Assembly (NCBI GenBank): GCA_963204845.1
Contig: CAUJIL010000213.1
Location: 1 to 18,112 of the forward strand
Length of the DNA stretch: 18,112 nucleotides
Origin: Pseudomonadota bacterium
Lineage (GTDB): Bacteria; Pseudomonadota; Gammaproteobacteria; Pseudomonadales; UBA5518
Reading direction: 5' to 3'
Part shown: piece after piece, positions 7,672 to 16,147 of the stretch
How the letters are laid out: each line of letters starts with the position of its first letter
Numbering within the stretch: the first letter of the stretch is position 1
Position numbers and translations under genes: made by a program
The notes under the pieces: generated by a model
The model's input: only the letters and a program-made list of their open reading frames with translations
Told to the model about the DNA's origin: nothing
The model's database searches: none

Positions 7672-8748
7672 GTGAAGCCGCTGCGTTCACTGCTGCTCGC
7701 GCTCGGCGCGGTCGCCGTCGTCGGCGGCGGCTGGTACCTGGGCCAGGAGCGGCGCGCCGCGGAACCGGTCTTCAAGGCGGCGCCGGCGGCGGTGCGCGCG
7801 GCAGCGGTCGCGCGCGAGCCGGTCACCGACCGCATCGAGGCACTTGGCACGACTGCGGCGTGGGAATCCATCGAGCTGCGTCCGGTGGTCTCCGAGACCG
7901 TACGTTCGTTGCACTTCCGCGACGGCCAGGCGGTGCGCCGCGGCGAGGTGCTGGTCGAACTCGAGCAGGACGAGGAGCGCGCGCGGCTCGCCGAGGCGCG
8001 CGCGACCCTGCGGGAGCAGGAGCGCGAAGTGCGCCGCATCGAGGACCTCGTCGCGCGCCGGCTGGTGTCACGCAGCGACCTCGACGCGCGGCTCACGGCG
8101 CGCGACGTGGCGCGCGCGCGGCTCGATGCCGCCGAGGCCGCGCTCGCCGACCGCACGCTGCGCGCGCCGTTCGACGGCGTGCTGGGCCTGCGCCGGGTGA
8201 GCCCCGGCGCGCTGGTCGGCCCGGACACCGTGATCACCACGCTCGACGACGTCGCCACGCTGCAACTCGACTTCACGGTCCCGTCGCCGCAGATCGGCGC
8301 GCTCGCCGCGGGCGCGACGCTTCTCGTGCGCGGCCCGGCACTCGGGGGCCGCGAGTTCAGCGCCACCGTGGTCGCGCTCGAGCCGCGCCTGAACCCGGTC
8401 GAGCGCTCGCTGACCGCGCGCGCGCGGGTCGACAACGCCAGCGGCGCGCAGAAGCCCGGCATGCTGCTGCAGGTGCTGATCGAGAGCAGCCCGCGCGAGG
8501 CGCTGGTGGTGCCGGAGGAGGCGATCGTCCACTACCAGCGTTCGCACTACGTGCTGCTGGTCGACCGCGCGGACGGCAACCGCCTGGTGCGCCGCGAGGT
8601 CGGCGTGGGCGCGCGCGCCCCGGGTCGCGTCGAGATCGTCTCCGGACTCGCCGAGGGTGAACTGGTGGTGGTCGAGGGTCTCAACACCGCCCGCCCGGGC
8701 CAGCAGGCCGAATTGCTCGGAGTCACCGGCGCGGATCCCGCGGCATGA
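7672..8748 (+). CDS. RND efflux periplasmic adaptor (HlyD/AcrA family)
   Basis: Membrane-fusion protein linking an inner-membrane RND pump to an outer-membrane channel. The 358 residues start with an uncleaved or cleaved hydrophobic segment (SLLLALGAVAVVGGGWYLG), then the barrel-sandwich lipoyl half (ELRPVVSETVRSLHFRDGQAV, 66-86), a short alpha-hairpin rich in Arg/Glu (ARLAEARATLREQEREVRR to ARLDAAEAALADR), the second lipoyl half (LRAPFDGVLGLRRVSPGALV), the beta-barrel (LDFTVPSPQIGALA) and a membrane-proximal domain (VVPEEAIVHYQRSHYVLLV). No lipobox is present. The start is GTG at 7672, served by GGAG inside the end of the peroxidase gene. Its TGA overlaps the pump ATG as ATGA, so the two are translationally coupled. 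Substrate cannot be told. Confidence 0.93.
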   Translation: MKPLRSLLLALGAVAVVGGGWYLGQERRAAEPVFKAAPAAVRAAAVAREPVTDRIEALGTTAAWESIELRPVVSETVRSLHFRDGQAVRRGEVLVELEQDEERARLAEARATLREQEREVRRIEDLVARRLVSRSDLDARLTARDVARARLDAAEAALADRTLRAPFDGVLGLRRVSPGALVGPDTVITTLDDVATLQLDFTVPSPQIGALAAGATLLVRGPALGGREFSATVVALEPRLNPVERSLTARARVDNASGAQKPGMLLQVLIESSPREALVVPEEAIVHYQRSHYVLLVDRADGNRLVRREVGVGARAPGRVEIVSGLAEGELVVVEGLNTARPGQQAELLGVTGADPAA

Positions 8749-11700
8749 TCCTCTCCGACGTGTCGGTGCGCCGGCCCGTGCTCGCCACCGTGCTGAGCCT
8801 GCTGCTGATTGCCTTCGGCGCGGTCGCGTTCGACCTGCTGCCGCTGCGCGAGTATCCGGACATCGACGCTCCCGTGGTCACCATCCAGACCACCTATCGC
8901 GGCGCCTCCGCAGCGGTCGTCGAAACCCGCATCACGCAGCCGATCGAAGACCGCATCGCCGGCATCGCCGGCCTGGAGACGATCACCTCCGGCAGCGAGG
9001 ACGGCGTCTCGACGATCCAGCTCGAATTCTCGCTGGAGCGCGACATCGACGACGCCGCCAACGACGTGCGCGACCGCGTCTCGGGCGCGCTCGACCAGTT
9101 GCCGATCGAGGCCGATGCGCCGGACATCCGCAAACAGGACTCATCCGGGCGCGTGATGCTGTGGATGACGCTGGTCTCGGACCGCATGAGCCGGCTCGAG
9201 CTCACCGACTACGCGAACCGTTTCCTGGCCGACCGCTTCTCGGTGATCGATGGCGTGGCGCAGATCTACGTGAGCGGCGGGCTCGACTACGCGATGCGGG
9301 TCTGGCTCGACTACGATGCGCTCGCCGCGCGCGGGCTCGCGGTAGCCGACATCGAGGCGGCGCTCGCACGTGAGAACCTGGAACTGCCGGCCGGCACGGT
9401 GCGCTCGGCCGAGCGCGACTTCGTGGTGCGCCTCGAGCGCGGCTACCGCACGGTGGAGGATTTCCGCGCGCTGGTGGTCGGCAAGGGCGCCGACGGGCAC
9501 CTGGTGCGCCTCGAAGAGGTCGCGGTGGTCGAACTCGGCGCGGCCGAGAACCGCAAGCAGTTTCGCGCCAACGGCGTGCCGATGGTCGGCCTCGGCGTGA
9601 TCAAGCAGAGCACCGCGAACACGCTCGCGGTGGCGCGAGCGGTCAAGGCCGAACGCGAGCGGGTGCAGAAATCGCTGCCCGAGGGCATGCGGCTGCTGCC
9701 GAGCTACGATTCATCGGTGTTCATCGAGAGCGCGATCCACGAGGTCTACAAGACGCTGGGAATCGCCGCGCTGCTGGTCGTGCTGGTGATCTGGCTGTTC
9801 CTGGGCGACACGCGCGCGATGCTGATCCCCGCGGCGACGCTGCCGGTGTCGCTGGTCGCCACCTTCATCGTGCTGTGGGTATTCGACTACTCGATCAACC
9901 TGCTGACGCTGCTCGCGCTGGTGCTGGCGATCGGACTGGTCGTCGACGACGCGATCGTGGTGCTCGAGAACGTGCACCGGCGCATGCGGGCCGGCGAAGG
10001 CGCGCTGGTGGCGGCGTGGCGCGGCACGCGGCAGGTCGGCTTCGCGGTGATCGCGACCACGGCGGTGCTGGTGGCGGTGTTCGTGCCGATCACGTTCCTG
10101 CAGGACGACATCGGGCGACTGTTCGGCGAGTTCGCGGTCGCGATGGCCGCCGCGGTGCTGTTCTCGAGCGTGGTCGCGCTGACGCTGTCCCCGGCGATGT
10201 GCTCGCTGATCCTGCGCCCGCACGCCGGGCCAGTCCACGACACCGGCGCATTCGCCCGCGCCCGCGACAGGTACCGCGCATTGCTCGCCAGCGTGCTGCA
10301 CCATCCGTGGCTCGCACTGGCGACGATCGTGCTGGTGTTGCTCGCGAGCGCGTTGCTGTTCCGCGCCGTGCCCAGCGAGTTCGCGCCGCGCGAGGACCGC
10401 GGCTCGTTCTTCCTGTTCATCAGCGCACCGGAAGGTTCCTCGTACGATTACACGCAGCGCCAGGTCGACCTGATCGAGCAGCGGTTGATGCCGCTCGTGG
10501 AACGCGGCGAGATCCAGCGCATGTTGTTGCGCGCGCCGGGCGGTTTCTCGCGCACCGAGAGCTACAGCCAGGCGATCGGGATCTTCAACCTGCCGCACTG
10601 GGACACCGGGCGGCGCCCGGCGTGGGAAACCATCGACGAGATCCGGCGCCGCATCGCCGACGTCCCGGGCGTGCAGGCGTTCCCCACCATGCCGCAGGGC
10701 CTGGGCGGACGCTTCGAGAAGCCGGTGCAGTTCGTGATCGGCGGCGGCACCTTCGAGGAGCTGGCGCGCTGGCGCGACCTGCTGCTCGAGCGCATCGCCA
10801 CCAACCCCGGTCTGGTCGCGGTCGACCACGATTACAAGGAAACCAAGCCGCAGCTGCGGGTCGTGGTCGACCGCGAGCGCGCCGGCGACCTCGGCGTCAG
10901 CGTGCTGGAGATCGGACGCACGCTGGAAACACTGCTGGGGTCGCGCCGCGTGACCAAGCTGTTCATGAACGGCGAGGAGTACGACGTGATCCTCGAGGCG
11001 CTCGACGACACGCGGCGCACCGCCGCCGACCTCGAGCGCATCCGCGTGCGCTCGGCGACCAGCGGCGCGCTGATCCCGCTCGCGAACCTGATCCGCCTCG
11101 AGGAATTCGCCGACGCCGGCAGCCTGAACCGTTTCAACCGCACGCGCGCGATCACCATCGAGGCGAACCTGGCCGACGGCTACGCGCTCGGCGAGGCGAT
11201 CGACTGGCTCGAGGCCAGTGCGCGCGAGCTGCTGCCCTCCGGCGCGACCACCGACCTCAAGGGAGAATCGCGTGACCTGCGCACCGCGGGGCGCTCGATC
11301 TACGGCATCTTCCTGCTGTCCTTGCTGGTCGTGTACCTGGTGCTCGCGGCGCAGTTCGAGAGTTTCCTCGACCCGCTGATCGTGATGCTGACGGTGCCGC
11401 TGGCAGTGGCCGGCGCACTGCTCGGACTGTGGCTGAGCGGGCAGACGCTGAACATCTACAGCCAGATCGCAATCATCATGCTGGTGGGGCTCGCGGCGAA
11501 GAACGGCATCCTGGTCGTCGAGTTCGCGAACCAGTTGCGCGCCGAGGGGCGCGCGCGCGAGGAAGCACTGCTGGATGCGGCGGCCCTGCGACTGCGGCCG
11601 ATCGTGATGACCTCGATCACCACCGTGATGGGCGCGGTGCCGCTGGTGGTCTCGGCCGGCGCCGGCAGCGAGACGCGCTACGTGATCGGCGTGGTGGTGA

Positions 11701-11855
11701 TCGCGGGGGTGGTCGTCTCCACCGTGCTGAGCCTGCTGGTGGTGCCGCTCGCGTACCACTGGCTAACCGCACGCGCGGCGCTGCCCGGCGCGCGCGCGCA
11801 GCGGCTCGAGCACGAACTCGCACAGAGCCGCACCGGCGACGACGGCATGGCGTAG
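8745..11855 (+). CDS. RND efflux transporter permease (HAE1/AcrB type)
   Basis: A 1036-residue proton-driven trimeric inner-membrane exporter. It has the usual two halves: TM1 (about 9-28), a large periplasmic loop, TM2-6, a second loop, and TM7-12 near the C-terminus. The proton-relay residues are in place: Asp401-Asp402 in GLVVDDAIVVLEN of TM4, and Lys919 in GLAAKNGILVVEF of TM10. Both belong to the hydrophobic/amphiphilic efflux branch; the metal-pump (CusA) pattern is absent. The N-terminal LPLREYPDIDAPVVTIQT is typical of pumps distinct from AcrB proper. It starts within the adaptor's stop (4-base overlap). No TolC-type channel follows, so it must borrow one encoded elsewhere. Substrate unknown; the peroxidase in front suggests, but does not show, a link with oxidants or redox-active compounds. 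Confidence 0.96.
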   Translation: MILSDVSVRRPVLATVLSLLLIAFGAVAFDLLPLREYPDIDAPVVTIQTTYRGASAAVVETRITQPIEDRIAGIAGLETITSGSEDGVSTIQLEFSLERDIDDAANDVRDRVSGALDQLPIEADAPDIRKQDSSGRVMLWMTLVSDRMSRLELTDYANRFLADRFSVIDGVAQIYVSGGLDYAMRVWLDYDALAARGLAVADIEAALARENLELPAGTVRSAERDFVVRLERGYRTVEDFRALVVGKGADGHLVRLEEVAVVELGAAENRKQFRANGVPMVGLGVIKQSTANTLAVARAVKAERERVQKSLPEGMRLLPSYDSSVFIESAIHEVYKTLGIAALLVVLVIWLFLGDTRAMLIPAATLPVSLVATFIVLWVFDYSINLLTLLALVLAIGLVVDDAIVVLENVHRRMRAGEGALVAAWRGTRQVGFAVIATTAVLVAVFVPITFLQDDIGRLFGEFAVAMAAAVLFSSVVALTLSPAMCSLILRPHAGPVHDTGAFARARDRYRALLASVLHHPWLALATIVLVLLASALLFRAVPSEFAPREDRGSFFLFISAPEGSSYDYTQRQVDLIEQRLMPLVERGEIQRMLLRAPGGFSRTESYSQAIGIFNLPHWDTGRRPAWETIDEIRRRIADVPGVQAFPTMPQGLGGRFEKPVQFVIGGGTFEELARWRDLLLERIATNPGLVAVDHDYKETKPQLRVVVDRERAGDLGVSVLEIGRTLETLLGSRRVTKLFMNGEEYDVILEALDDTRRTAADLERIRVRSATSGALIPLANLIRLEEFADAGSLNRFNRTRAITIEANLADGYALGEAIDWLEASARELLPSGATTDLKGESRDLRTAGRSIYGIFLLSLLVVYLVLAAQFESFLDPLIVMLTVPLAVAGALLGLWLSGQTLNIYSQIAIIMLVGLAAKNGILVVEFANQLRAEGRAREEALLDAAALRLRPIVMTSITTVMGAVPLVVSAGAGSETRYVIGVVVIAGVVVSTVLSLLVVPLAYHWLTARAALPGARAQRLEHELAQSRTGDDGMA

Positions 11856-11867
11856 CGCGCGCCGCGC

Positions 11868-12878
11868 TCAGTTGCGCGCGAACGCGAAGTGCCGAGCGTC
11901 GAAGGCGCGGTACGTCGCCTCGAGCAGCGCCTCGTCGAAACCCAGGCACGAGACCACGTGCGTGTGGATGCCTCCCGCGGCCAGTTCGAGCACGCGCTGC
12001 TGGCATTGCTCGCGGGTGCCGATGATCGCGATCTCGTCGATCAGTTCGTCGCCGATCGCACGCGCGGTGCGCTCGCGGTCGCCGGCGGCCCAGCCTTCGC
12101 GGATCTCGCGCGCGGCGTGCTCGTGGCCTGCCCACGCGAGGTACTGGTTGTAGACCGGCGTGGCGTAATACGACGCGAACAGCAACCGGAACAAACGCCG
12201 CGCGGCCTGCGGGTCGTCGGTGACGGCTACCTGGTGCCGGCACACGATCTCGACCTCCGCCGGATCCTTGCCCGCGGCAAGCGCGCCGCGCGCGACGTGC
12301 TCGACGATGCGCGGCAGTGCGCTCTGCGGAAACAGGTTCAGGATCACGCCGTCGGCCACCGCGGCCGCGAGCTCGAGCATGCGCGGGCGCAGCGCCGCGA
12401 GGTAGATCGGCACCGGTGTACCGACCGGCTGCTGGCGGTACCCGTGGCTGCGCAGCGTCTCGCCGTCGAAGCGCGTCTTCTCGCCGGCCAGCATCGAACG
12501 CAGCAGCGGCACCGTCTCGCGCATGCGCGCGAGTGGTTGCTCAAACCGCAGCCCGTGCCATCCCTCGATGATCGCGTGGCTCGAGGTGCCCAGTCCCAGC
12601 ACGAAGCGCCCGGGAGCGAGCTGGGCGATCGTCGCCGCCGTGCTCGCCAGTACCGCCGGCGTGCGCGTGTAGGCCGGCACCACCGCGATGCCGATGCGCA
12701 CGCGCGAGGTGTTCTGCGCCAGCAGCGCGGCGAGCGTCAGCGCGTCCATGCCGCCGGCATCGGCGAGCCACAGATCGTCGTAGCCGGCACTCTCGGCGCG
12801 CCGGGCCAGCGCGAGGGTGTCGGCAACGCTGGCGCAGGCGCCGGGCAGGGTGATCGCGGTGCGCAGGCGGGGCGACAT
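11868..12878 (-). CDS. LLM-class (F420/flavin-dependent) oxidoreductase
   Basis: A 336-residue member of the luciferase-like monooxygenase TIM-barrel superfamily. Supporting stretches are ARRAESAGYDDLWLADAGG, TSRVRIGIAVVPAYTRTP, the cofactor-loop LAPGRFVLGLGTSS, PIYLAALRPRMLELAA and ADGVILNLF, in the order usual for the F420-dependent subgroup. True F420 use in a gammaproteobacterium would be notable, but sequence alone cannot separate it from FMN use, and no F420-biosynthesis gene is in view. The ATG at 12878 has GAGGAAG seven bases upstream; the longer frame to 12944 adds a basic stretch with no support. It is convergent with the RND pump (12-base gap) and divergent from the protease. Confidence 0.88.
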   Translation of the reverse strand: MSPRLRTAITLPGACASVADTLALARRAESAGYDDLWLADAGGMDALTLAALLAQNTSRVRIGIAVVPAYTRTPAVLASTAATIAQLAPGRFVLGLGTSSHAIIEGWHGLRFEQPLARMRETVPLLRSMLAGEKTRFDGETLRSHGYRQQPVGTPVPIYLAALRPRMLELAAAVADGVILNLFPQSALPRIVEHVARGALAAGKDPAEVEIVCRHQVAVTDDPQAARRLFRLLFASYYATPVYNQYLAWAGHEHAAREIREGWAAGDRERTARAIGDELIDEIAIIGTREQCQQRVLELAAGGIHTHVVSCLGFDEALLEATYRAFDARHFAFARN

Positions 12879-13007
12879 GGGCGGCTTCCTCGCGGGGTGC
12901 TTCGCTGCCGAGTCTAGCCGAATGCGCCGACGCCCCGGCAGCACGCGCCGATGTACCTCTTTCGGGTGATTGCCGCTGCCTCGGAGGCGATGCTAGAAAC
13001 GCCCCAC

Positions 13008-13026
13008 GCTGCGCGGACCGCGCAGC
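13008..13026. promoter_or_regulatory. Perfect 19-bp palindrome upstream of the protease
   Basis: GCTGCGCGGACCGCGCAGC is a perfect inverted repeat of two 9-base arms around a single central A. It ends 35 bases before the protease ATG. A hairpin with a one-base loop cannot form without opening several pairs, so a binding site for a dimeric regulator is the simpler reading. The following bases, CAACAGCAACAACAAGGA, look like an unstructured leader carrying the AAGGA ribosome binding site. The palindrome is seen; its role is inferred. Confidence 0.4.
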
Positions 13027-13061
13027 ACGTTCTGCCAACAGCAACAACAAGGACTCTATCC

Positions 13062-16000
13062 ATGAATACCCCCTTTGCACCCGGGAAACTGGCGTCACTG
13101 ACGCTGGCGGCCCTGCTGTGCGCGAGCGCGGCGGACGTCTCCGCCGGCGGACGCAACGGCGAAGCCGCCACCAAGGGCCACGCGGCCAACAAGCTCTACA
13201 TCGTGCAGATGCGCGAACAGCCGGTCGTGGCCTACGAGGGCGACATCGGCACGCTGACGGCCACGGCGCCGAAGGCGGGCGAGAAGATCGATCCGCTGGC
13301 CAGCGAGGTGGTCGCCTACGTCAAACACCTCGGCAAGCGCCACAACCAGGTGCTGTCACGCGCCGGTGGTGGCCGCAAGGTGCAGGACTACTACTACACG
13401 TTCAACGGCTTCGCGGCCGAACTCGACGAGCGCCAGGCCGCGGCGCTGCGCCGCACGCCGGGCGTGGTGTCCGTGGTGAAGGACGAGGCACGCACGCTGG
13501 ACACCTCCTCCACCCCGGGTTTCCTGGGGCTCGACGCTCCGGGCGGGCTGTGGGAGCAGCTCGGCGGCGCGGGCGGTGCCGGCGAGGGCGTGATCATCGG
13601 TATCGTCGACGGCGGCGTCTGGCCCGAGAGCCTGAGTTTCTCGGACCGTACCGGCAGCAACGGCAACGCGAGCAAGACCGGCAAACTGAGCTACCAGCAG
13701 GTCCCGGGCTGGCACGGCAAGTGCACCCCCGGCGAGCGCTTCACCGCCTCGCACTGCAACCAGAAGCTGATCGGCGCGCGCTATTACAACGCCGGTTGGG
13801 GCGGCAACGCGGGTATCGACGCCCAGTTGCCGTGGGAGTTCAACTCGCCGCGCGACTTCGGCGGCCACGGCACCCACACGGCCTCGACCGCCGGCGGCAA
13901 CGCGATGACGCCGACCAACGGCCCGGCCGCGGTGTTCGGCCCGATCTCGGGCATCGCGCCGCGCGCGCGCATCGCCGCCTACAAGGTGTGCTGGGAAACC
14001 GGCGCCGGCGGTTCGTGCTTCACCACCGACAGCGTGGCGGCGATCGACCAGGCGGTGGCCGACGGCGTCGACGTGATCAATTTCTCGGTCAGCGGCAGCC
14101 TCACGAACTTCCTCGACCCGGTCGAGGTGGCGTTCCTGTACGCGGCACGCGCCGGCGTGTTCGTGGCCGCCTCGGCCGGCAACAGCGGACCGAGCACCTC
14201 CACGGTGGCGCATCCGGGGCCGTGGCTGACCACGGTGGCGGCCGGCACGCACAACCGTGACGGACAGGGTTCGACGACGCTCGGAGACGCGACGACCTAC
14301 AACGGCGCATCGGTCGCCAGCGCGGTCGGGCCAGCGCCGCTGGTCAGGTCGGCCGACGCCGGTCTCGCCGGGGCCGACCCGGCGGCGGTGGCACTGTGCT
14401 TTGCGGCCGAAGACAACGGCGGCACACCGGTGCTGGACCCGGCCAAGGTGGCCGGCAAGATCGTGGTCTGCGACCGTGGCGTCACGGCCCGCGTGAACAA
14501 GAGCCTGGCCGTGCAGCAAGCCGGCGGGGTCGGGATGATCCTGACCAACACCGCGGTGAGTTCGCTGAACGCGGATTTCCACTTCGTGCCGACCGTACAC
14601 CTGCAGTCCACCGATCGTGCCGCCGTGATGGCCTATGCCGCAACGGCCGGCGCCACCGCGACCATCAACCAGGCGACCATCGTCTACACCGCCGCGGCAC
14701 CGTTCACCGCCTCGTTCTCCTCGCGCGGCCCGCTGCGCGCCGCCGGCGGCGACGTGCTGAAACCCGACCTGATCGCTCCGGGGCAGGACATCCTCGCGGC
14801 GGTCGCGCCGCCCGGCAACGCCGGCCGCAGCTTCGATCTGTACAGCGGCACCTCGATGTCGAGCCCGCACGTGGCCGGTCTCGGCGCGCTGTTCAAGGAC
14901 CGGCATCCGGGCTGGTCGCCGATGATGATCAAGTCGGCGTTGATGACCAGCGGCACCGACGTGCTCGACGGACCGAACACGCACCCGCTGGTGATCTTCC
15001 GCCAGGGCGCGGGCCACGTGAACCCGACGGCGGCCACCGACCCGGGACTGGTGTTCAACCACGGCTGGAACGACTGGCTGGCCTTCCTGTGCGGCACCAC
15101 CACCGGCGTCGCCGCCGGCACCTGCGACACGCTGCGCTCGATGGGTTACTCGACCGATCCCAGTGACCTGAACCTGCCGTCGATCGCGATCGGCGACCTG
15201 GCCGGAACCCAGACCGTGACACGCAGGGTCACGAACGTGGGTGGCGTGGCGGCAACCTACGCGGCCTCGTACACCGGCATGGATGGCTTCATGGTCGAGG
15301 TCACACCGCCGCCGCATCTGGCACCGGGCGCCAGCGGCACGCTCACCGTGAAGCTGACCACCACGACCGCGGCGTTGAACGCCTATACCGGCGGCCAGCT
15401 GACGCTGAGCGACGGCACGCACACGGTGCGCGTACCGATGGTGGCGCGGCCGGTCGCGCTGGCGGCGCCGGCGGCGGTCGCGGGCAGTGGAGCCGACATC
15501 CCGTATTCGGTGACCTTCGGCTATTCGGGAGCCTTCAGCGCCACGGCACGCGGGCTCGTCGCGGCAGCGACCACCGATGGCAGCGTCGCCGACGACCCCA
15601 CCGACGGCAGTTGTTCGCTGGCCTCGCCCAACGCGCAGCTGATCCCGGTGACCATCCCGGCTGGCACCACTTACGCGCGCTTCGCGCTGTTCGATGCCGA
15701 CGTGAACCCGGGTTCCGACCTCGACCTGTGCGTCTACTCGGGTCCCACCCTGGCCGGGTCCAGCGGATCGGGCACCTCGGCCGAGGAGGTGAACCTGCTC
15801 AACCCGGCCGCAGGCGACTACACCGTGGTCGTGCAGGGCTGGGGCGTGGTCGGCAGTTCACCGTTCAAGCTGCACACCTGGCTGCTCGACGGCACCGACC
15901 AGGGCAATATGACGGTCAGCGCTCCGGGCTCGGCGACCACCGGCGCCAGCGGTGACATCACGCTGAGCTTCTCGGGACTCGCAGCGATGACCCGTTACCT

Positions 16001-16070
16001 CGGCTCGGTGGCCTACGGCGGAGCCAGCGGCATGCCGAACCCGACCATCGTGCGCGTGGACACCCCCTGA
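13062..16070 (+). CDS. Secreted S8 subtilase with PA, Fn3-like and C-terminal beta domains
   Basis: A 1002-residue serine protease. In order: Sec signal peptide (LASLTLAALLCASAADVSA, cleavage near residue 28), an I9 inhibitor propeptide (about 43-150, NKLYIVQMREQPV to VVSVVKDEA), the S8 catalytic domain with Asp183 (GIVDGGVWPE), His269 (GGHGTHTAS), oxyanion Asn374 (ASAGNSGP) and Ser598 (YSGTSMSSPHVAG), a PA domain inserted between His and Ser (about 440-545, KIVVCDRGV, GGVGMILTN), an Fn3-like domain (about 700-805, RRVTNVGGVAATY), and a C-terminal beta-rich part (about 825-1002) resembling the pre-peptidase C-terminal domain (FALFDADVNPGSDLDLCVYS, AGDYTVVVQG). All catalytic residues are intact. 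Domain order and TPGFLGLDAPGGLW match plant cucumisin-type subtilases. There is no C-terminal anchor or sorting tail. AAGGA lies eight bases before the ATG at 13062. Confidence 0.95.
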   Translation: MNTPFAPGKLASLTLAALLCASAADVSAGGRNGEAATKGHAANKLYIVQMREQPVVAYEGDIGTLTATAPKAGEKIDPLASEVVAYVKHLGKRHNQVLSRAGGGRKVQDYYYTFNGFAAELDERQAAALRRTPGVVSVVKDEARTLDTSSTPGFLGLDAPGGLWEQLGGAGGAGEGVIIGIVDGGVWPESLSFSDRTGSNGNASKTGKLSYQQVPGWHGKCTPGERFTASHCNQKLIGARYYNAGWGGNAGIDAQLPWEFNSPRDFGGHGTHTASTAGGNAMTPTNGPAAVFGPISGIAPRARIAAYKVCWETGAGGSCFTTDSVAAIDQAVADGVDVINFSVSGSLTNFLDPVEVAFLYAARAGVFVAASAGNSGPSTSTVAHPGPWLTTVAAGTHNRDGQGSTTLGDATTYNGASVASAVGPAPLVRSADAGLAGADPAAVALCFAAEDNGGTPVLDPAKVAGKIVVCDRGVTARVNKSLAVQQAGGVGMILTNTAVSSLNADFHFVPTVHLQSTDRAAVMAYAATAGATATINQATIVYTAAAPFTASFSSRGPLRAAGGDVLKPDLIAPGQDILAAVAPPGNAGRSFDLYSGTSMSSPHVAGLGALFKDRHPGWSPMMIKSALMTSGTDVLDGPNTHPLVIFRQGAGHVNPTAATDPGLVFNHGWNDWLAFLCGTTTGVAAGTCDTLRSMGYSTDPSDLNLPSIAIGDLAGTQTVTRRVTNVGGVAATYAASYTGMDGFMVEVTPPPHLAPGASGTLTVKLTTTTAALNAYTGGQLTLSDGTHTVRVPMVARPVALAAPAAVAGSGADIPYSVTFGYSGAFSATARGLVAAATTDGSVADDPTDGSCSLASPNAQLIPVTIPAGTTYARFALFDADVNPGSDLDLCVYSGPTLAGSSGSGTSAEEVNLLNPAAGDYTVVVQGWGVVGSSPFKLHTWLLDGTDQGNMTVSAPGSATTGASGDITLSFSGLAAMTRYLGSVAYGGASGMPNPTIVRVDTP

Positions 16071-16088
16071 GTCCGACCCGGTAGTGTT

Positions 16089-16107
16089 CGCGGCCGCAAC
16101 GGCCGCG
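16089..16107. repeat. Short GC hairpin ahead of the terminator
   Basis: CGCGGCCG (16089-16096) and CGGCCGCG (16100-16107) form an 8-bp stem with a CAA loop, 18 bases after the protease stop and 5 bases before the intrinsic terminator. It may stabilise the 3' end or merely be a GC repeat. Confidence 0.5.
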
Positions 16108-16112
16108 ACTTC

Positions 16113-16147
16113 GGGCCGGCGGTGCGAACCGCCGGCCCTTTTTGTTT
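16113..16147 (+). terminator. Intrinsic terminator of the protease gene
   Basis: GGGCCGGCGGT (16113-16123) pairs perfectly with ACCGCCGGCCC (16128-16138) across a GCGA tetraloop of the GNRA type, followed at once by TTTTTGTTT (16139-16147). This is a textbook Rho-independent terminator in the plus direction. The stop codon of the convergent DUF1214 gene begins on its last T; for that gene the hairpin has no T-run after it. Confidence 0.93.

Noticed and set aside
6600..8462. Upstream continuation of the gshA frame for about 620 codons, antisense to the peroxidase and adaptor genes
   Set aside because: The family length and a GAGGAG site fix the start at 6599; the upstream part is Arg/Ser/Ala-rich and is a GC-rich shadow of well-identified genes.
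9711..11759. 682-codon minus-strand frame opposite the RND pump
   Set aside because: It is Arg/His/Gln-rich, resembles no family, and is the antisense of a clearly conserved pump.
13356..15422. 688-codon minus-strand frame opposite the protease
   Set aside because: Same reasons: low-complexity antisense of a protease with all catalytic motifs on the plus strand.
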